From Ramlibacter sp. PS4R-6 (GTDB lineage: Bacteria; Pseudomonadota; Gammaproteobacteria; Burkholderiales; Burkholderiaceae_C), in contig NZ_JBBHKA010000001.1 of the NCBI RefSeq assembly GCF_037572775.1, forward strand, positions 2,170,001-2,234,000: a DNA stretch of 64,000 nt, given 5' to 3'. Below, piece by piece: positions 47,776 through 58,276 of the stretch (position 1 is its first letter; each line of letters begins with the position of its first letter). The notes beneath the pieces are model-generated. The model was not told where the DNA came from. It did not search any database and saw only the letters and a list, made by a program, of their open reading frames with translations. The position numbers were made by a program, and so were the translations under genes.

Positions 47776-48425
47776 GCGAGCAGGGCGGCGACGCGCCGCG
47801 CGACGGGCACGCCCGGCTCGACCAGGCGCACACCGTCGCCCGCCGCCGCCTGCAGCACGTCGTCGACGAGCGCGTAGTGGGTGCAGCCCAGCACGAGCGT
47901 GTCGACGTCGCCTTGCGCCTGCACGGCGCCGACGTACCGCTCGCACAGCTCACGCACGCGCGCAGCGTCGTTCGTCTCGATCGCGAGGGCGAGGCCATCG
48001 CAGGGCTGCAGGATGAAACGAACGCCGCTTGCGGCCAGCGACTCGTGCAGCGCCCGGAACTTCGCGCTGGCCAGCGTGCCGCGCGTGGCCATCACGCCGA
48101 CCTGCCGGGTGCGCGTCACCGCCACCGCGGGCCTGAGGGGCGGCTCGACACCGACGAAAGGGATCTGCGGATAAGCCTCGCGCAGCAGGTGGATCGCCGC
48201 CGCCGTGGCCGTGTTGCACGCGACGACCACGAGATTCGCGCCGTCTTCCTCGATGAACTTGCGGGTGATGGCGAGCGAGCGCTGCGCGACGAACGCTTCA
48301 TCGCGTTCGCCGTAGGGCGCGTGTTCGGTGTCCGCGAAGTAGGCGAAGGGCTCGTCCGGCAACTGCGCGCGCAATGCGCGCAGCACCGAGTGCCCGCCGA
48401 TGCCGGAGTCGAAGACGCCGATCAA
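47772..48425 (-). CDS. murI: Glutamate racemase
   Basis: MurI makes D-glutamate for peptidoglycan. IGVFDSGIGGHSVL starts the protein, the first catalytic Cys is in VACNTATAAA near 70 and the second in LGCTHYALVDD near 184. The TTG start (48425) overlaps the TGA of the upstream fumarase gene, so translation is coupled. At 217 residues it is shorter than usual (about 255-285), mainly at the C-terminus, where it ends ARRVAALLA; all known catalytic motifs remain. Confidence 0.9.
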   Translation of the reverse strand: MIGVFDSGIGGHSVLRALRAQLPDEPFAYFADTEHAPYGERDEAFVAQRSLAITRKFIEEDGANLVVVACNTATAAAIHLLREAYPQIPFVGVEPPLRPAVAVTRTRQVGVMATRGTLASAKFRALHESLAASGVRFILQPCDGLALAIETNDAARVRELCERYVGAVQAQGDVDTLVLGCTHYALVDDVLQAAAGDGVRLVEPGVPVARRVAALLA

Positions 48426-49963
48426 GCGGCGGCGACGGCGATGCCCTTGAACTCGCCCTTGGCGATGCGCTGGCTCCACTCGGCCGGGCCGGTGACGTGC
48501 GCGCTCGTGCCGCCCGCGTCCACCGCGACGGTGACCGGCATGTCGACCACGTCGAATTCGTAGATCGCCTCCATGCCCAGGTCGGCGAAGCCGACGACCT
48601 TGGCCTGCTTGATCGCCTTCGAGACGAGATAGGCCGCGCCGCCGACGGCCATCAGATAGGCGCTCTTGTGCTTGCGGATCGCCTCGATCGCCACCGGGCC
48701 GCGCTCGGCCTTGCCGATCATGGAGATGAGGCCCGTCTGCGCCAGCATCATCTCCGTGAACTTGTCCATGCGCGTGGCCGTCGTCGGGCCGGCGGGGCCG
48801 ACCACCTCGTCGCGCACCGGGTCGACGGGGCCGACGTAGTAGATGACGCGGTTGGTGAAGTCCACCGGAAGCTTCTCGCCCCTGGCCAGCATGTCCTGGA
48901 TGCGCTTGTGCGCGGCGTCGCGGCCGGTGAGCATCTTTCCGTTCAGGAGGAGCGTGTCGCCCGGCTTCCAGCTCGCGACTTCTTCCTTCGTCAGGGTGTC
49001 CAGGTTGACGCGCTTGCTCTTGTTGTAGTCGGGCGCCCACTCGACGTCGGGCCACAGGTCCAGGCTGGGCGCGTCGAGGTACACGGGGCCCGAGCCGTCC
49101 ATCACGAAATGCGCGTGGCGCGTGGCGGCGCAATTGGGGATCATCGCCACGGGCTTGCTGGCCGCGTGCGTGGGGAACATCTTGATCTTGATGTCGAGCA
49201 CGGTGGTGAGGCCGCCCAGCCCCTGCGCGCCGATGCCCAGCGCGTTGACCTTCTCGTACAGCTCGATGCGCAGCTCCTCGGTCTTGTCCTTCGGACCGCG
49301 CTGCAGCAGCTCGTACATGTCGATGTCGTCCATCAGCGATTCCTTGGCCGACAGCATCGCCTTCTCCGCGGTGCCGCCGATGCCGATGCCCAGCATGCCG
49401 GGCGGGCACCAGCCGGCGCCCATCGTGGGCACCGTCTTGAGCACCCAGTCGACCAGCGAATCGCTCGGGTTGAGCATGACGAACTTGCTCTTGTTCTCGC
49501 TGCCGCCGCCCTTGGCGGCCACCGTCACGTCCAGCTTGTCGCCGGGCACGATCTCCATGAAGACGACGGCAGGGGTGTTGTCCTTGGTGTTCTTCCGCTC
49601 GAACAGCGGGTCGGCGACGACCGAGGCGCGCAGCCGGTTGTCCGGGTGCTCGTAGCCGCGGCGCACGCCTTCGTTGATCGCATCCGCGATGCTGCCCTTG
49701 AAGCCCTCGAAGCGCACGTCCATGCCGACCTTGAGGAACACGTTGACGATGCCGGTGTCCTGGCAGATCGGCCGGTGGCCGGTCGCGCTCATGCGGCTGT
49801 TGGTCAGGATCTGCGCGATCGCGTCCTTGGCGGCGGCGCTTTGCTCGCGCTCGTAGGCGCGCGCGAGGTGCGCGATGTAGTCGGCCGGGTGGTAGTAGCT
49901 GATGTACTGGAGCGCGCCGGCGATCGATTCGATGAGGTCGGCGGCCTGGATCGTGGTGGGCAT
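48422..49963 (-). CDS. fumA: Fumarate hydratase, class I (iron-sulfur)
   Basis: The 513-residue enzyme interconverts fumarate and malate using an oxygen-sensitive 4Fe-4S cluster. Cluster-ligand candidates are Cys in GHRPICQDTGIVN near 68, MIPNCAATRH near 278 and the WCPPGMLG region near 187. The fused alpha and beta domain layout fits FumA/FumB. A class II, cluster-free FumC is encoded 2.4 kb away, giving an oxygen- and iron-independent backup. The downstream murI start overlaps its stop. Confidence 0.95.
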   Translation of the reverse strand: MPTTIQAADLIESIAGALQYISYYHPADYIAHLARAYEREQSAAAKDAIAQILTNSRMSATGHRPICQDTGIVNVFLKVGMDVRFEGFKGSIADAINEGVRRGYEHPDNRLRASVVADPLFERKNTKDNTPAVVFMEIVPGDKLDVTVAAKGGGSENKSKFVMLNPSDSLVDWVLKTVPTMGAGWCPPGMLGIGIGGTAEKAMLSAKESLMDDIDMYELLQRGPKDKTEELRIELYEKVNALGIGAQGLGGLTTVLDIKIKMFPTHAASKPVAMIPNCAATRHAHFVMDGSGPVYLDAPSLDLWPDVEWAPDYNKSKRVNLDTLTKEEVASWKPGDTLLLNGKMLTGRDAAHKRIQDMLARGEKLPVDFTNRVIYYVGPVDPVRDEVVGPAGPTTATRMDKFTEMMLAQTGLISMIGKAERGPVAIEAIRKHKSAYLMAVGGAAYLVSKAIKQAKVVGFADLGMEAIYEFDVVDMPVTVAVDAGGTSAHVTGPAEWSQRIAKGEFKGIAVAAA

Positions 49964-50026
49964 GGGCTGGCGGGGTGGACTTCGGGAAAACCCGATTATC
50001 CGCTGCTCAGCCGCACCGCCCCCGCA

Positions 50027-50212
50027 TCAATCGCGCGACGGGTCCTTCGAAGGGTCTTCCGCCGGGCGCTGGCGCGCCCGCTGCTCGCTCTGCCGCTTCA
50101 GGCGTGCGTAGGCGCTCGACGCTCCTTCGCCGGTGCCCTCGGAGCGGTCGCGGCGGTTCCTGTCGCGTTCGCCCGCGGGTGGCGGGGTCTTGGGCTGGCC
50201 GGTCGCGTACAT
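50027..50212 (-). CDS. Small arginine-rich hypothetical protein (61 aa)
   Basis: ATG 50212, with a G-rich stretch (GGGGGTGA) upstream, opens a 61-codon frame. It encodes a hydrophilic, highly charged protein (ERDRNRRDRSEGTGEGASSAY then ARLKRQSEQRARQR). No fold is predicted beyond a short helix, and no family is recognised. It stands alone between the class I fumarase gene and the PhyH-like gene. Coding status rests on the start context and composition only. Confidence 0.45.
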   Translation of the reverse strand: MYATGQPKTPPPAGERDRNRRDRSEGTGEGASSAYARLKRQSEQRARQRPAEDPSKDPSRD

Positions 50213-50379
50213 GGTCGTCACCCCCGCAACTCTAGTCCGCACGCAGGCCACGTGGCGTGCCTCTGCGGTAACGGCCGAATTTCGGCCCGCTTCGCGCATT
50301 AGTGCGCAACGAAGAGGCGGTGCACGGCCGAACCGCCACGTTGACGGCCTCGCGCTGCCCCAACAGAATCGTCGGCGCA

Positions 50380-51216
50380 ATGCAGCTGATCCGCACGTGG
50401 GGAAACCGGTCCTTCGCCCAGACGGCGATTTACGCCCTTGGCAGGTTCGCGATCCTGCGGGCCCTCGTGCGCCAGGTGCGTGCCCGCCTGGGCTTCGCCG
50501 GTGTAGCCGCCGATGCCCGCAGCCGGTGCGTCGAGCCTTTCGATGTCGACGGCGCGGCGCGTGACCTTGCCAGCGACAGCGTCCACACGGGCCTGAAGCT
50601 GCGCGACGAGGTCTTGCGGGAACTCCTGGACCACATCGCGCAGGCGCAGTGCATCGAAGCCAATCCTCCGCGGCGCATCGTCGACGCCGCACTGCGCAGC
50701 GGCAATGCGACGCTCGCGGAGCCGGTCATCCTCGTCGACTTCGTGTCGGAGGCCCTTGCGGAGACCACGCGGCGAATCGCCCGCGACGAGCATCTGGTCG
50801 CCGTGGCATCGAAGCTGCTGGGCCGCGAGCCCCGGCGCGTCGAAATCCGCGTCCAGGAGAGCCTCGTGGCGCCCGCCGACACGGCGTACCGTGAAATGCG
50901 GAACCAGACCGTGATGTTCCACTACGATGTCCACGGTTTCGGCTTCGTCTACGCCTTCTTCTACCTTTCCGACGTCGACCGCGAAGCCGGCGCGCACGAA
51001 TTGATCCGCGGGTCGCATCGGTCGAAACGCCTCATGCACCTGCTGGGCAGCGCGCGCCGCAGCGACGACGAGATCTACGCGACGTACGGCCGGCAACGTG
51101 TGCTGGTCGTGGAGGGAAAGGCCGGCTGCGGATTCATCGAGGACACGTCTTGCTTCCATCGCGCGCTTCCGCCGACCCGGCGCAGCCGGCTGGCATTGCA
51201 GATCCGGTACGCCTGA
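50380..51216 (+). CDS. PhyH-like (phytanoyl-CoA dioxygenase family) oxygenase
   Basis: The 278-residue protein has VMFHYDVHGFGFVYAFFYLS near 188, where H-x-D gives two Fe(II) ligands. GAHELIRGSHRS near 213 follows, and the distal His is in EDTSCFHRA near 255, followed by an Arg suited to 2-oxoglutarate binding (RRSRLALQIRY). This fits non-heme iron/2-oxoglutarate oxygenases. Substrate unknown. ATG 50380 was chosen; an upstream start at 50302 is possible. It is followed directly by an aldo/keto reductase gene, so the two may form a small pathway. Confidence 0.75.
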   Translation: MQLIRTWGNRSFAQTAIYALGRFAILRALVRQVRARLGFAGVAADARSRCVEPFDVDGAARDLASDSVHTGLKLRDEVLRELLDHIAQAQCIEANPPRRIVDAALRSGNATLAEPVILVDFVSEALAETTRRIARDEHLVAVASKLLGREPRRVEIRVQESLVAPADTAYREMRNQTVMFHYDVHGFGFVYAFFYLSDVDREAGAHELIRGSHRSKRLMHLLGSARRSDDEIYATYGRQRVLVVEGKAGCGFIEDTSCFHRALPPTRRSRLALQIRYA

Positions 51217-51224
51217 AGCGCGGC

Positions 51225-51998
51225 GTGTTCGGGACCGCGTCGCTCGGGTCGAAGTGCGCCCCGGACATCGCGCGGCAGGTCCTGCGGCAGGCCATCGCCA
51301 GCGGCTTCCACCAATTCGACACGGCGCCGTTCTACGGTGCGGGCCATGCCGAACGCCTGCTGGGGGAGCTCGGCGACGAGGGCATGCGGGTTTCGACCAA
51401 GTTCGGCAGCCCGCGGCCGTCGCGCCTGCGGTTCATGGCCGTGCGCGTCCTGCGCGGCCGCCGGCCCGGCGACCTTGTCCCGCCTCCCGCACTCCTTGTG
51501 TCCAGGGACGGCGAATTCGACTGCGCGGCGCAACGCCGTCCCCCGGCGCAGCTTTCAGCGTCCATGGCCGCGCTCTCGAAGTGCGCTCAAGGTTTCCTGT
51601 TCGCGCACAGCCCGCCGCGCTTTCCAGGGGCTGCCGCGGTCTCTGCGTGGTCCGACCTGGCCAGGTCAAGCGGCTATGTGCTGGGTGTGTCCGGGCCCCG
51701 GAACGAAGACATGGAGGCGTGGCTCGAGGTCGCTCCCGCAGACGCATGCTTCCAGCTGCACCTGGACACGCTCGAGTCCCTCACCGACCCCGTGCTGGAC
51801 CGGTTGGCGCGAAGGACGGTGTGGATCCATGGAATCTTTTCGCCCCCGACGGGTGCCGGCCCGACGCACGCGGCCGACCGCCAGAAGCTCGCCCACAGGT
51901 GGGCTGCCGATCTCGCACAGGCGGCGTTCGTGGTCACCTCGACGCGCCCGGAGGGTGTCGCGAGGGCCGGGGCGTTCGTGCGGGAGCTGGAGGGCTGA
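51225..51998 (+). CDS. Aldo/keto reductase family protein
   Basis: The 257-residue (beta/alpha)8 protein has FGTASLGS at the start, FDTAPFYGAGHAERLLGELG near 30 with the catalytic Asp and Tyr, STKFGSP with the catalytic Lys near 57, and FLFAHSPPR with the His near 125, so the tetrad appears complete. GTG 51225 lies 8 nt after the PhyH-like stop; a TTG at 51150 would extend it into the preceding gene. Substrate unknown; likely partner of the dioxygenase. Confidence 0.75.
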   Translation: MFGTASLGSKCAPDIARQVLRQAIASGFHQFDTAPFYGAGHAERLLGELGDEGMRVSTKFGSPRPSRLRFMAVRVLRGRRPGDLVPPPALLVSRDGEFDCAAQRRPPAQLSASMAALSKCAQGFLFAHSPPRFPGAAAVSAWSDLARSSGYVLGVSGPRNEDMEAWLEVAPADACFQLHLDTLESLTDPVLDRLARRTVWIHGIFSPPTGAGPTHAADRQKLAHRWAADLAQAAFVVTSTRPEGVARAGAFVRELEG

Positions 51999-52004
51999 GT
52001 TCGA

Positions 52005-52199
52005 TCAGCGCGGCATCCGCTGCTGCATGTGCCGCACCTCGAGGTCCAGCCCCTTCTGCCAGCGCTCGGCGACGATGCGCAGCTGCTCCACGAGGAAGAC
52101 GTGCTCGGGGCGGCGGCTGTTGGCATGGGTGACCGCGTAGGCGATGGCGGAGACGTCCGCTTCGGACCATCGCACCAGGAACTCATGGAAGGGCTGCAC
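52005..52199 (-). CDS. Small conserved-looking protein (64 aa)
   Basis: A GTG at 52199 opens a 64-codon frame whose product looks like a compact helical protein ([20 protein letters not shown], then [20 protein letters not shown]) with normal amino acid balance rather than the Arg/Pro/Ala-rich make-up of antisense frames here. No family recognised and the ribosome site is weak. It converges with the aldo/keto reductase gene 6 nt away and is divergent from fumC. Confidence 0.5.
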   Translation of the reverse strand: MQPFHEFLVRWSEADVSAIAYAVTHANSRRPEHVFLVEQLRIVAERWQKGLDLEVRHMQQRMPR

Positions 52200-52325
52200 G
52201 CCGCCATTAAGCCGCGACTGGCTCAGCCGTCCAAGGGGTGCGCGCCGGAACCCCCGCAGGAGCACAATGACCGTGAAAAGCTCAACGGTCGAGGCACTTT
52301 CCGCTGTCGACAACACGCCACACCC

Positions 52326-53705
52326 ATGAAGACCCGAACCGAAAAGGACACCTTCGGCCCGATCGATGTCCCTGCCAACCGCCTGTGGGGGGCGCAGACC
52401 CAGCGCTCCCTGCAGAACTTCGCCATTTCGGGGGAGCGCCAGCCACGGGAGATCCTGCGCGCGCTGGTGCAGGTCAAGCGCTCGTCGGCGGTGGTCAACC
52501 ACCTGATGGGGCTGCTGTCACAGGACAAGGCCGGCGCGATCATCGCCGCCTGCGACGAGGTGCTCGAAGGCAAGCACGACGAGGAATTCCCGCTGGTGGT
52601 CTGGCAGACCGGCTCGGGAACGCAGACCAACATGAACGTCAACGAGGTGCTCGCCAACCGCGCCAGCGAACTTCTGGGCGGCCCGCGCGGCGAAGGCCGC
52701 CTGGTGCACCCCAACGACGACGTGAACAAGAGCCAGTCGTCCAACGACGTCTTCCCGACGGCCATGCACGTCGCTGCCGTCGACGCCATCCGCAACCGCC
52801 TGGTGCCGTCGCTGGCGAAGCTGAAGGCCACGCTGGCCGCGAAATCCGCGGAGTTCCAGGGCATCGTGAAGATCGGGCGCACGCACCTGCAGGACGCGAC
52901 GCCGCTCACCCTGGGCCAGGAGTTCTCGGGCTACGTCGCGCAGCTGGAGCAGTGCGACCGCCACCTGCACGGGGCGCTGCCGCACCTGTGCGAACTGGCG
53001 CTCGGCGGCACGGCCGTGGGCACCGGCCTCAACGCGCCGGAAGGTTACGCGGAGCGCGTGGCGGCCGAAATCGCGCGCCTCACCGGCCTGCCTTTCGTGA
53101 GCGCGCCCAACAAGTTCGAGGTGATGGCCGCGGCCGACGCTCTCGTGCACGCGCACGGCGCGCTGAAGACGCTGGCGGCGGCCATGATGAAGATCGCCAA
53201 CGACGTGCGCTGGCTCGCGAGCGGCCCGCGCAGCGGCCTGGGCGAAATCAGCATCCCCGAGAACGAGCCGGGTTCCTCGATCATGCCGGGCAAGGTGAAC
53301 CCGACGCAGAGCGAGGCCGTCACCATGCTGTGCTGCCAGGTGTTCGGCAACGACGTCGCCATCAACTTCGGCGGCGCCTCGGGCAATTTCGAGTTGAACG
53401 TCTTCCGCCCCATGATCGCGCACAACTTCCAGCAGAGCGTGCGCCTGCTGGCCGACGGCATGGCCAGCTTCAACGACCATTGCGCGGCAGGCATCACGCC
53501 CAACGTGGAGCGCATCCGCGAGCTCGTGGACCGCTCGCTGATGCTGGTGACCGCCCTCAACCCGCACATCGGCTACGACAAGGCCGCCCAGATCGCCAAG
53601 AAGGCCCACAAGGAGGGCCTGAGCCTGCGCGAGGCCGCCATCGCCACCGGCTTCGTCACCCCCGAGCAGTTCGACCAGTGGGTGCGGCCGGACCGGATGG
53701 TCTAG
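52326..53705 (+). CDS. fumC: Fumarate hydratase, class II
   Basis: The 459-residue cluster-free fumarase belongs to the aspartase/fumarase superfamily. It shows [19 protein letters not shown] near 99, [15 protein letters not shown] near 184 and the flexible catalytic loop [15 protein letters not shown] near 317. It replaces the iron-sulfur enzyme when oxygen stress or iron shortage inactivates that one. ATG 52326 gives the usual [16 protein letters not shown]-terminus. Confidence 0.97.
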   Translation: MKTRTEKDTFGPIDVPANRLWGAQTQRSLQNFAISGERQPREILRALVQVKRSSAVVNHLMGLLSQDKAGAIIAACDEVLEGKHDEEFPLVVWQTGSGTQTNMNVNEVLANRASELLGGPRGEGRLVHPNDDVNKSQSSNDVFPTAMHVAAVDAIRNRLVPSLAKLKATLAAKSAEFQGIVKIGRTHLQDATPLTLGQEFSGYVAQLEQCDRHLHGALPHLCELALGGTAVGTGLNAPEGYAERVAAEIARLTGLPFVSAPNKFEVMAAADALVHAHGALKTLAAAMMKIANDVRWLASGPRSGLGEISIPENEPGSSIMPGKVNPTQSEAVTMLCCQVFGNDVAINFGGASGNFELNVFRPMIAHNFQQSVRLLADGMASFNDHCAAGITPNVERIRELVDRSLMLVTALNPHIGYDKAAQIAKKAHKEGLSLREAAIATGFVTPEQFDQWVRPDRMV

Positions 53706-53802
53706 GCGGGCCGTTGGGAGTAGATTTGCCTTTCCCGTCAGTGGCTTGTAAGTGGCAAGGCCGACATTCGGGCGCAATTCCAAACGCAGCGGAGACACAC
53801 CC

Positions 53803-55788
<1,986 letters not shown>

Positions 55789-55790
55789 GC

Positions 55791-55818
55791 TGTCATTCCG
55801 GCGCAGGCCGGAATCCGG
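55791..55818. repeat. REP-like palindromic repeat, copy 2
   Basis: A palindrome with stem TTCCGGC/GCCGGAA and a GCAG loop, just 3 nt after the acs stop. It matches copy 1 at 38490-38516 in inverted orientation apart from paired stem changes. Confidence 0.78.
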
Positions 55819-55837
55819 TGTCTTGGCACCAAACGAA

Positions 55838-55861
55838 AGGCCCGCCGAAGCGGGCCTTTTT
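55838..55861 (+). terminator. Terminator between acs and the convergent cytochrome gene
   Basis: Stem AGGCCCGC/GCGGGCCT with loop CGAA is followed by TTTT and preceded by AAA, so it can serve both strands. Confidence 0.88.
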
Positions 55862-55877
55862 CGTGGCGCTCAGCGCG

Positions 55878-56180
55878 TCATTTCTGGGCCATCACCCACG
55901 CCGCGAGCTTCTTCGCTTCCGCCTCGCTGACCTGCGTGTTGGCCGGCATCGGCACCGGCCCCCAAACGCCCGCGCCGCCCTTGACGATCTTCTGGGCGAG
56001 CTTGTCGACGGCCGTCTTGTCGGCGGCGTACTTGGCGGCGACTTCCTTGTAGGACGGGCCGACGACCTTCTTGTCGACGGCGTGGCAGGCGAAGCAGCCC
56101 TTGGCCTGGGCCAGGTCCTGCTGTGCGAAGGCCGGCGCCACGGCGGCGGCGGCGAGCAGGGCGATGACGGCGCTTTTCAT
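55878..56180 (-). CDS. Small c-type cytochrome (c551/c552-like)
   Basis: The 100-residue periplasmic electron carrier has a signal peptide (cleavage after AFA, residue about 19), heme site CFACH (Cys29, Cys32, His33) and the axial Met78 in PVPMPAN. The spacing is typical of class I cytochrome c551/c552, which give electrons to terminal oxidases or nitrite reductase. ATG 56180 was chosen because the signal peptide starts there. Divergent from the Trp-rich protein gene across a palindrome. Confidence 0.93.
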   Translation of the reverse strand: MKSAVIALLAAAAVAPAFAQQDLAQAKGCFACHAVDKKVVGPSYKEVAAKYAADKTAVDKLAQKIVKGGAGVWGPVPMPANTQVSEAEAKKLAAWVMAQK

Positions 56181-56212
56181 GAGCGTTCCTCTGTCTGGGG
56201 CAAACGGTTGGG

Positions 56213-56231
56213 TTGGGGTACAGTACCCCAA
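56213..56231. promoter_or_regulatory. Perfect palindrome in the cytochrome/Trp-rich divergent region
   Basis: Arms TTGGGGTAC and GTACCCCAA flank one A, giving a 19-nt perfect inverted repeat. It is placed about 33 nt from the cytochrome start and 29 nt from the other gene. It is a good operator candidate; the regulator is unknown. Confidence 0.55.
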
Positions 56232-56259
56232 CGCCATTCTAGTGAACGCGGTTGACGAC

Positions 56260-56508
56260 ATGTACCTGCTGATCATCGGAATCATCCTCCTCGCGATGAA
56301 GTACCTCGAGATGGGCCCGGTCGCCGAGTGGAGCTGGTGGATCGTGCTCACGCCCTTCGGCCTGGCCGTGGCCTGGTGGAGCTGGGCCGACTGGTCCGGC
56401 TACACCAAGCGCAAGGTCATCGAGCGGGAGAACGACCGCAAGCAGGCCCGCATCGACAAGCAGAAGGAAGCGCTCGGCATGCCCACGAGCAAGGGCCGCA
56501 AGCGCTGA
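56260..56508 (+). CDS. Small Trp-rich membrane protein (TIGR04438-like)
   Basis: The 82-residue protein has two membrane segments (about 2-15 and 24-42) with seven Trp in the first half (EWSWWIVL and AWWSWADWSGYTKRK), then a charged helical tail rich in Lys/Arg/Glu. This matches the small Trp-rich family common in betaproteobacteria. Function unknown. It converges with ilvD. Confidence 0.88.
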   Translation: MYLLIIGIILLAMKYLEMGPVAEWSWWIVLTPFGLAVAWWSWADWSGYTKRKVIERENDRKQARIDKQKEALGMPTSKGRKR

Positions 56509-56517
56509 TCCGGAACT

Positions 56518-58203
56518 TCAGTAGTTGTCGAGGACGGCGCCCTTGCTGGCGCTGGCCGCATTGAACGCGAACTTGGCCTGCACGCCCCGCGTGTAGCGCG
56601 GCGCCGGCGCCTTCCAGCCTGCCTTGCGTTTCGCCAGTTCCGCATCCGGCACGTTCAGCTGCAGCACCAGCTTGTGTGCGTCGATGGTGATCGAGTCGCC
56701 CTCGTTCACGAAGGCGATCGTGCCGCCCGCCGCCGCCTCCGGCGCGACGTGGCCCACCACCATGCCCCAGGTGCCGCCCGAGAAGCGGCCGTCGGTGATC
56801 AGCCCCACGCTCTCGCCCAGCCCCGCGCCGATCAGCGCGCCCGTGGGCGCCAGCATCTCCGGCATGCCCGGGCCGCCCTTGGGGCCGAGGTAGCGCAGCA
56901 CCATCACGTCGCCCGCCTTGATCTTGCCGTCCAGGATCGCCTGCAGCGCCGACTGTTCGTCGTCGAACACGCGCGCCGGGCCGGTGATCACCGGGTTCTT
57001 CAGGCCCGTGATCTTGGCGACCGCGCCCTCGGGCGAGAGGTTGCCCTTGAGGATGGCGAGGTGGCCCTGTTCGTACATCGGCTTCGAGATCGGCCGGATC
57101 ACGTCCTGGTCGGCGCGCGGCTGGTCGGGGATGTCCTTGAGCACCTCGGCGATGGTCTGGCCCGTGATCGTGATGCAGTCGCCGTGGAGCAGGCCCGCGT
57201 TCAACAGGATCTTCATCACCTGGGGAATGCCGCCGGCGCGATGCAGGTCGACGGCGAGGTACTTGCCGCTGGGCTTGAGGTCGCAGAGGACCGGCGTCTT
57301 CTGGCGGATGCGCTCGAAGTCCTCGATGGTCCACTCGACCTCGGCCGCATGCGCGATGGCCAGGAAGTGCAGCACCGCGTTGGTGGAGCCGCCCGTGGCC
57401 ATGATCACCGCCACGGCGTTTTCGATCGCCTTGCGCGTGACGATGTCGCGCGGCTTGATGTCCTTCTTGATCGCCTCCAGCAGGACCTTGGCCGACTCCT
57501 TCGCCGAGTTCATCTTCTCGTCGTGCGGGTTGGCCATCGTGGAGGAGTAGGGCAGCGAGATGCCCAGCGCCTCGAAGGCCGACGACATCGTGTTGGCCGT
57601 GTACATGCCGCCGCAGGAGCCCGTGCCGGGGATGGCGTGCTGCTCGATGTCCTTGAGTTCCTGGTCGCTGATCTTGCCGGCGGCGTTCTGGCCGACGGCC
57701 TCGAACACGCTGACGATGTTGAGGTCCTCGCCCTTCCACTTTCCGGGCAGGATGGTGCCGCCGTAGACGTAGATGGCCGGCACGTTGGCGCGCAGCATGC
57801 CCATCAGGCCGCCGGGCATGTTCTTGTCGCAGCCGCCGATGACGACCACGCCGTCCATCCACTGGCCCTGCACGCAGGTCTCGATGCAGTCGGAGATGAC
57901 CTCGCGGCTGACCAGCGAGTACTTCATGCCTTCGGTGCCCATCGCCATGCCGTCGGAGATGGTCGGCGTGCCGAAGATCTGCGGGTTGCCGCCGGCTTCC
58001 TCGATGCCTTTCACCGCCGCGTCGGCCAGCTTCTGCAGGCCGCTGTTGCAGGGCGTGATGGTGCTGTGGCCGTTGGCCACGCCCACCATGGGCTTGCCGA
58101 AATCGCCTTCCTTGTAGCCCATGCCGTAGTACATGGAGCGGTTGGGCGCGCGGGCCTTGCCCTGGGTGATGTGGTCGGAGCGCAGGGGGATGGTCTTCTT
58201 CAT
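56518..58203 (-). CDS. ilvD: Dihydroxy-acid dehydratase
   Basis: The 561-residue iron-sulfur enzyme performs the third step of valine and isoleucine synthesis and also feeds leucine and pantothenate. Cluster Cys candidates lie in TPCNSGLQ near 52, GGCDKNMPG near 123 and [13 protein letters not shown] near 194. [17 protein letters not shown] near 503 is near the C-terminus. It is divergent from a LysR regulator with 71 nt between. Confidence 0.97.
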   Translation of the reverse strand: MKKTIPLRSDHITQGKARAPNRSMYYGMGYKEGDFGKPMVGVANGHSTITPCNSGLQKLADAAVKGIEEAGGNPQIFGTPTISDGMAMGTEGMKYSLVSREVISDCIETCVQGQWMDGVVVIGGCDKNMPGGLMGMLRANVPAIYVYGGTILPGKWKGEDLNIVSVFEAVGQNAAGKISDQELKDIEQHAIPGTGSCGGMYTANTMSSAFEALGISLPYSSTMANPHDEKMNSAKESAKVLLEAIKKDIKPRDIVTRKAIENAVAVIMATGGSTNAVLHFLAIAHAAEVEWTIEDFERIRQKTPVLCDLKPSGKYLAVDLHRAGGIPQVMKILLNAGLLHGDCITITGQTIAEVLKDIPDQPRADQDVIRPISKPMYEQGHLAILKGNLSPEGAVAKITGLKNPVITGPARVFDDEQSALQAILDGKIKAGDVMVLRYLGPKGGPGMPEMLAPTGALIGAGLGESVGLITDGRFSGGTWGMVVGHVAPEAAAGGTIAFVNEGDSITIDAHKLVLQLNVPDAELAKRKAGWKAPAPRYTRGVQAKFAFNAASASKGAVLDNY

Positions 58204-58261
58204 GGCGGCAAGTATGCGCCGCTGGCCTCATTCGATCCAATCCGTTTTCCAGCATCGATTA

Positions 58262-58276
58262 ATATGCGAGGCATAT
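58262..58276. promoter_or_regulatory. Inverted repeat over the LysR regulator start codon
   Basis: ATATGC-GAG-GCATAT is a perfect 6-bp inverted repeat whose right arm contains the first two bases of the ATG at 58275. It is placed in the divergent region with ilvD and could serve autoregulation. A mini-frame ATG CGA GGC ATA TGA (58264-58278) also overlaps the start. Confidence 0.45.

Noticed and set aside
51150-51224. TTG start giving the aldo/keto reductase a longer N-terminus
   Set aside because: The extra residues overlap the conserved end of the PhyH-like gene and look like a shadow frame. GTG 51225 fits better, although the exact start stays uncertain.
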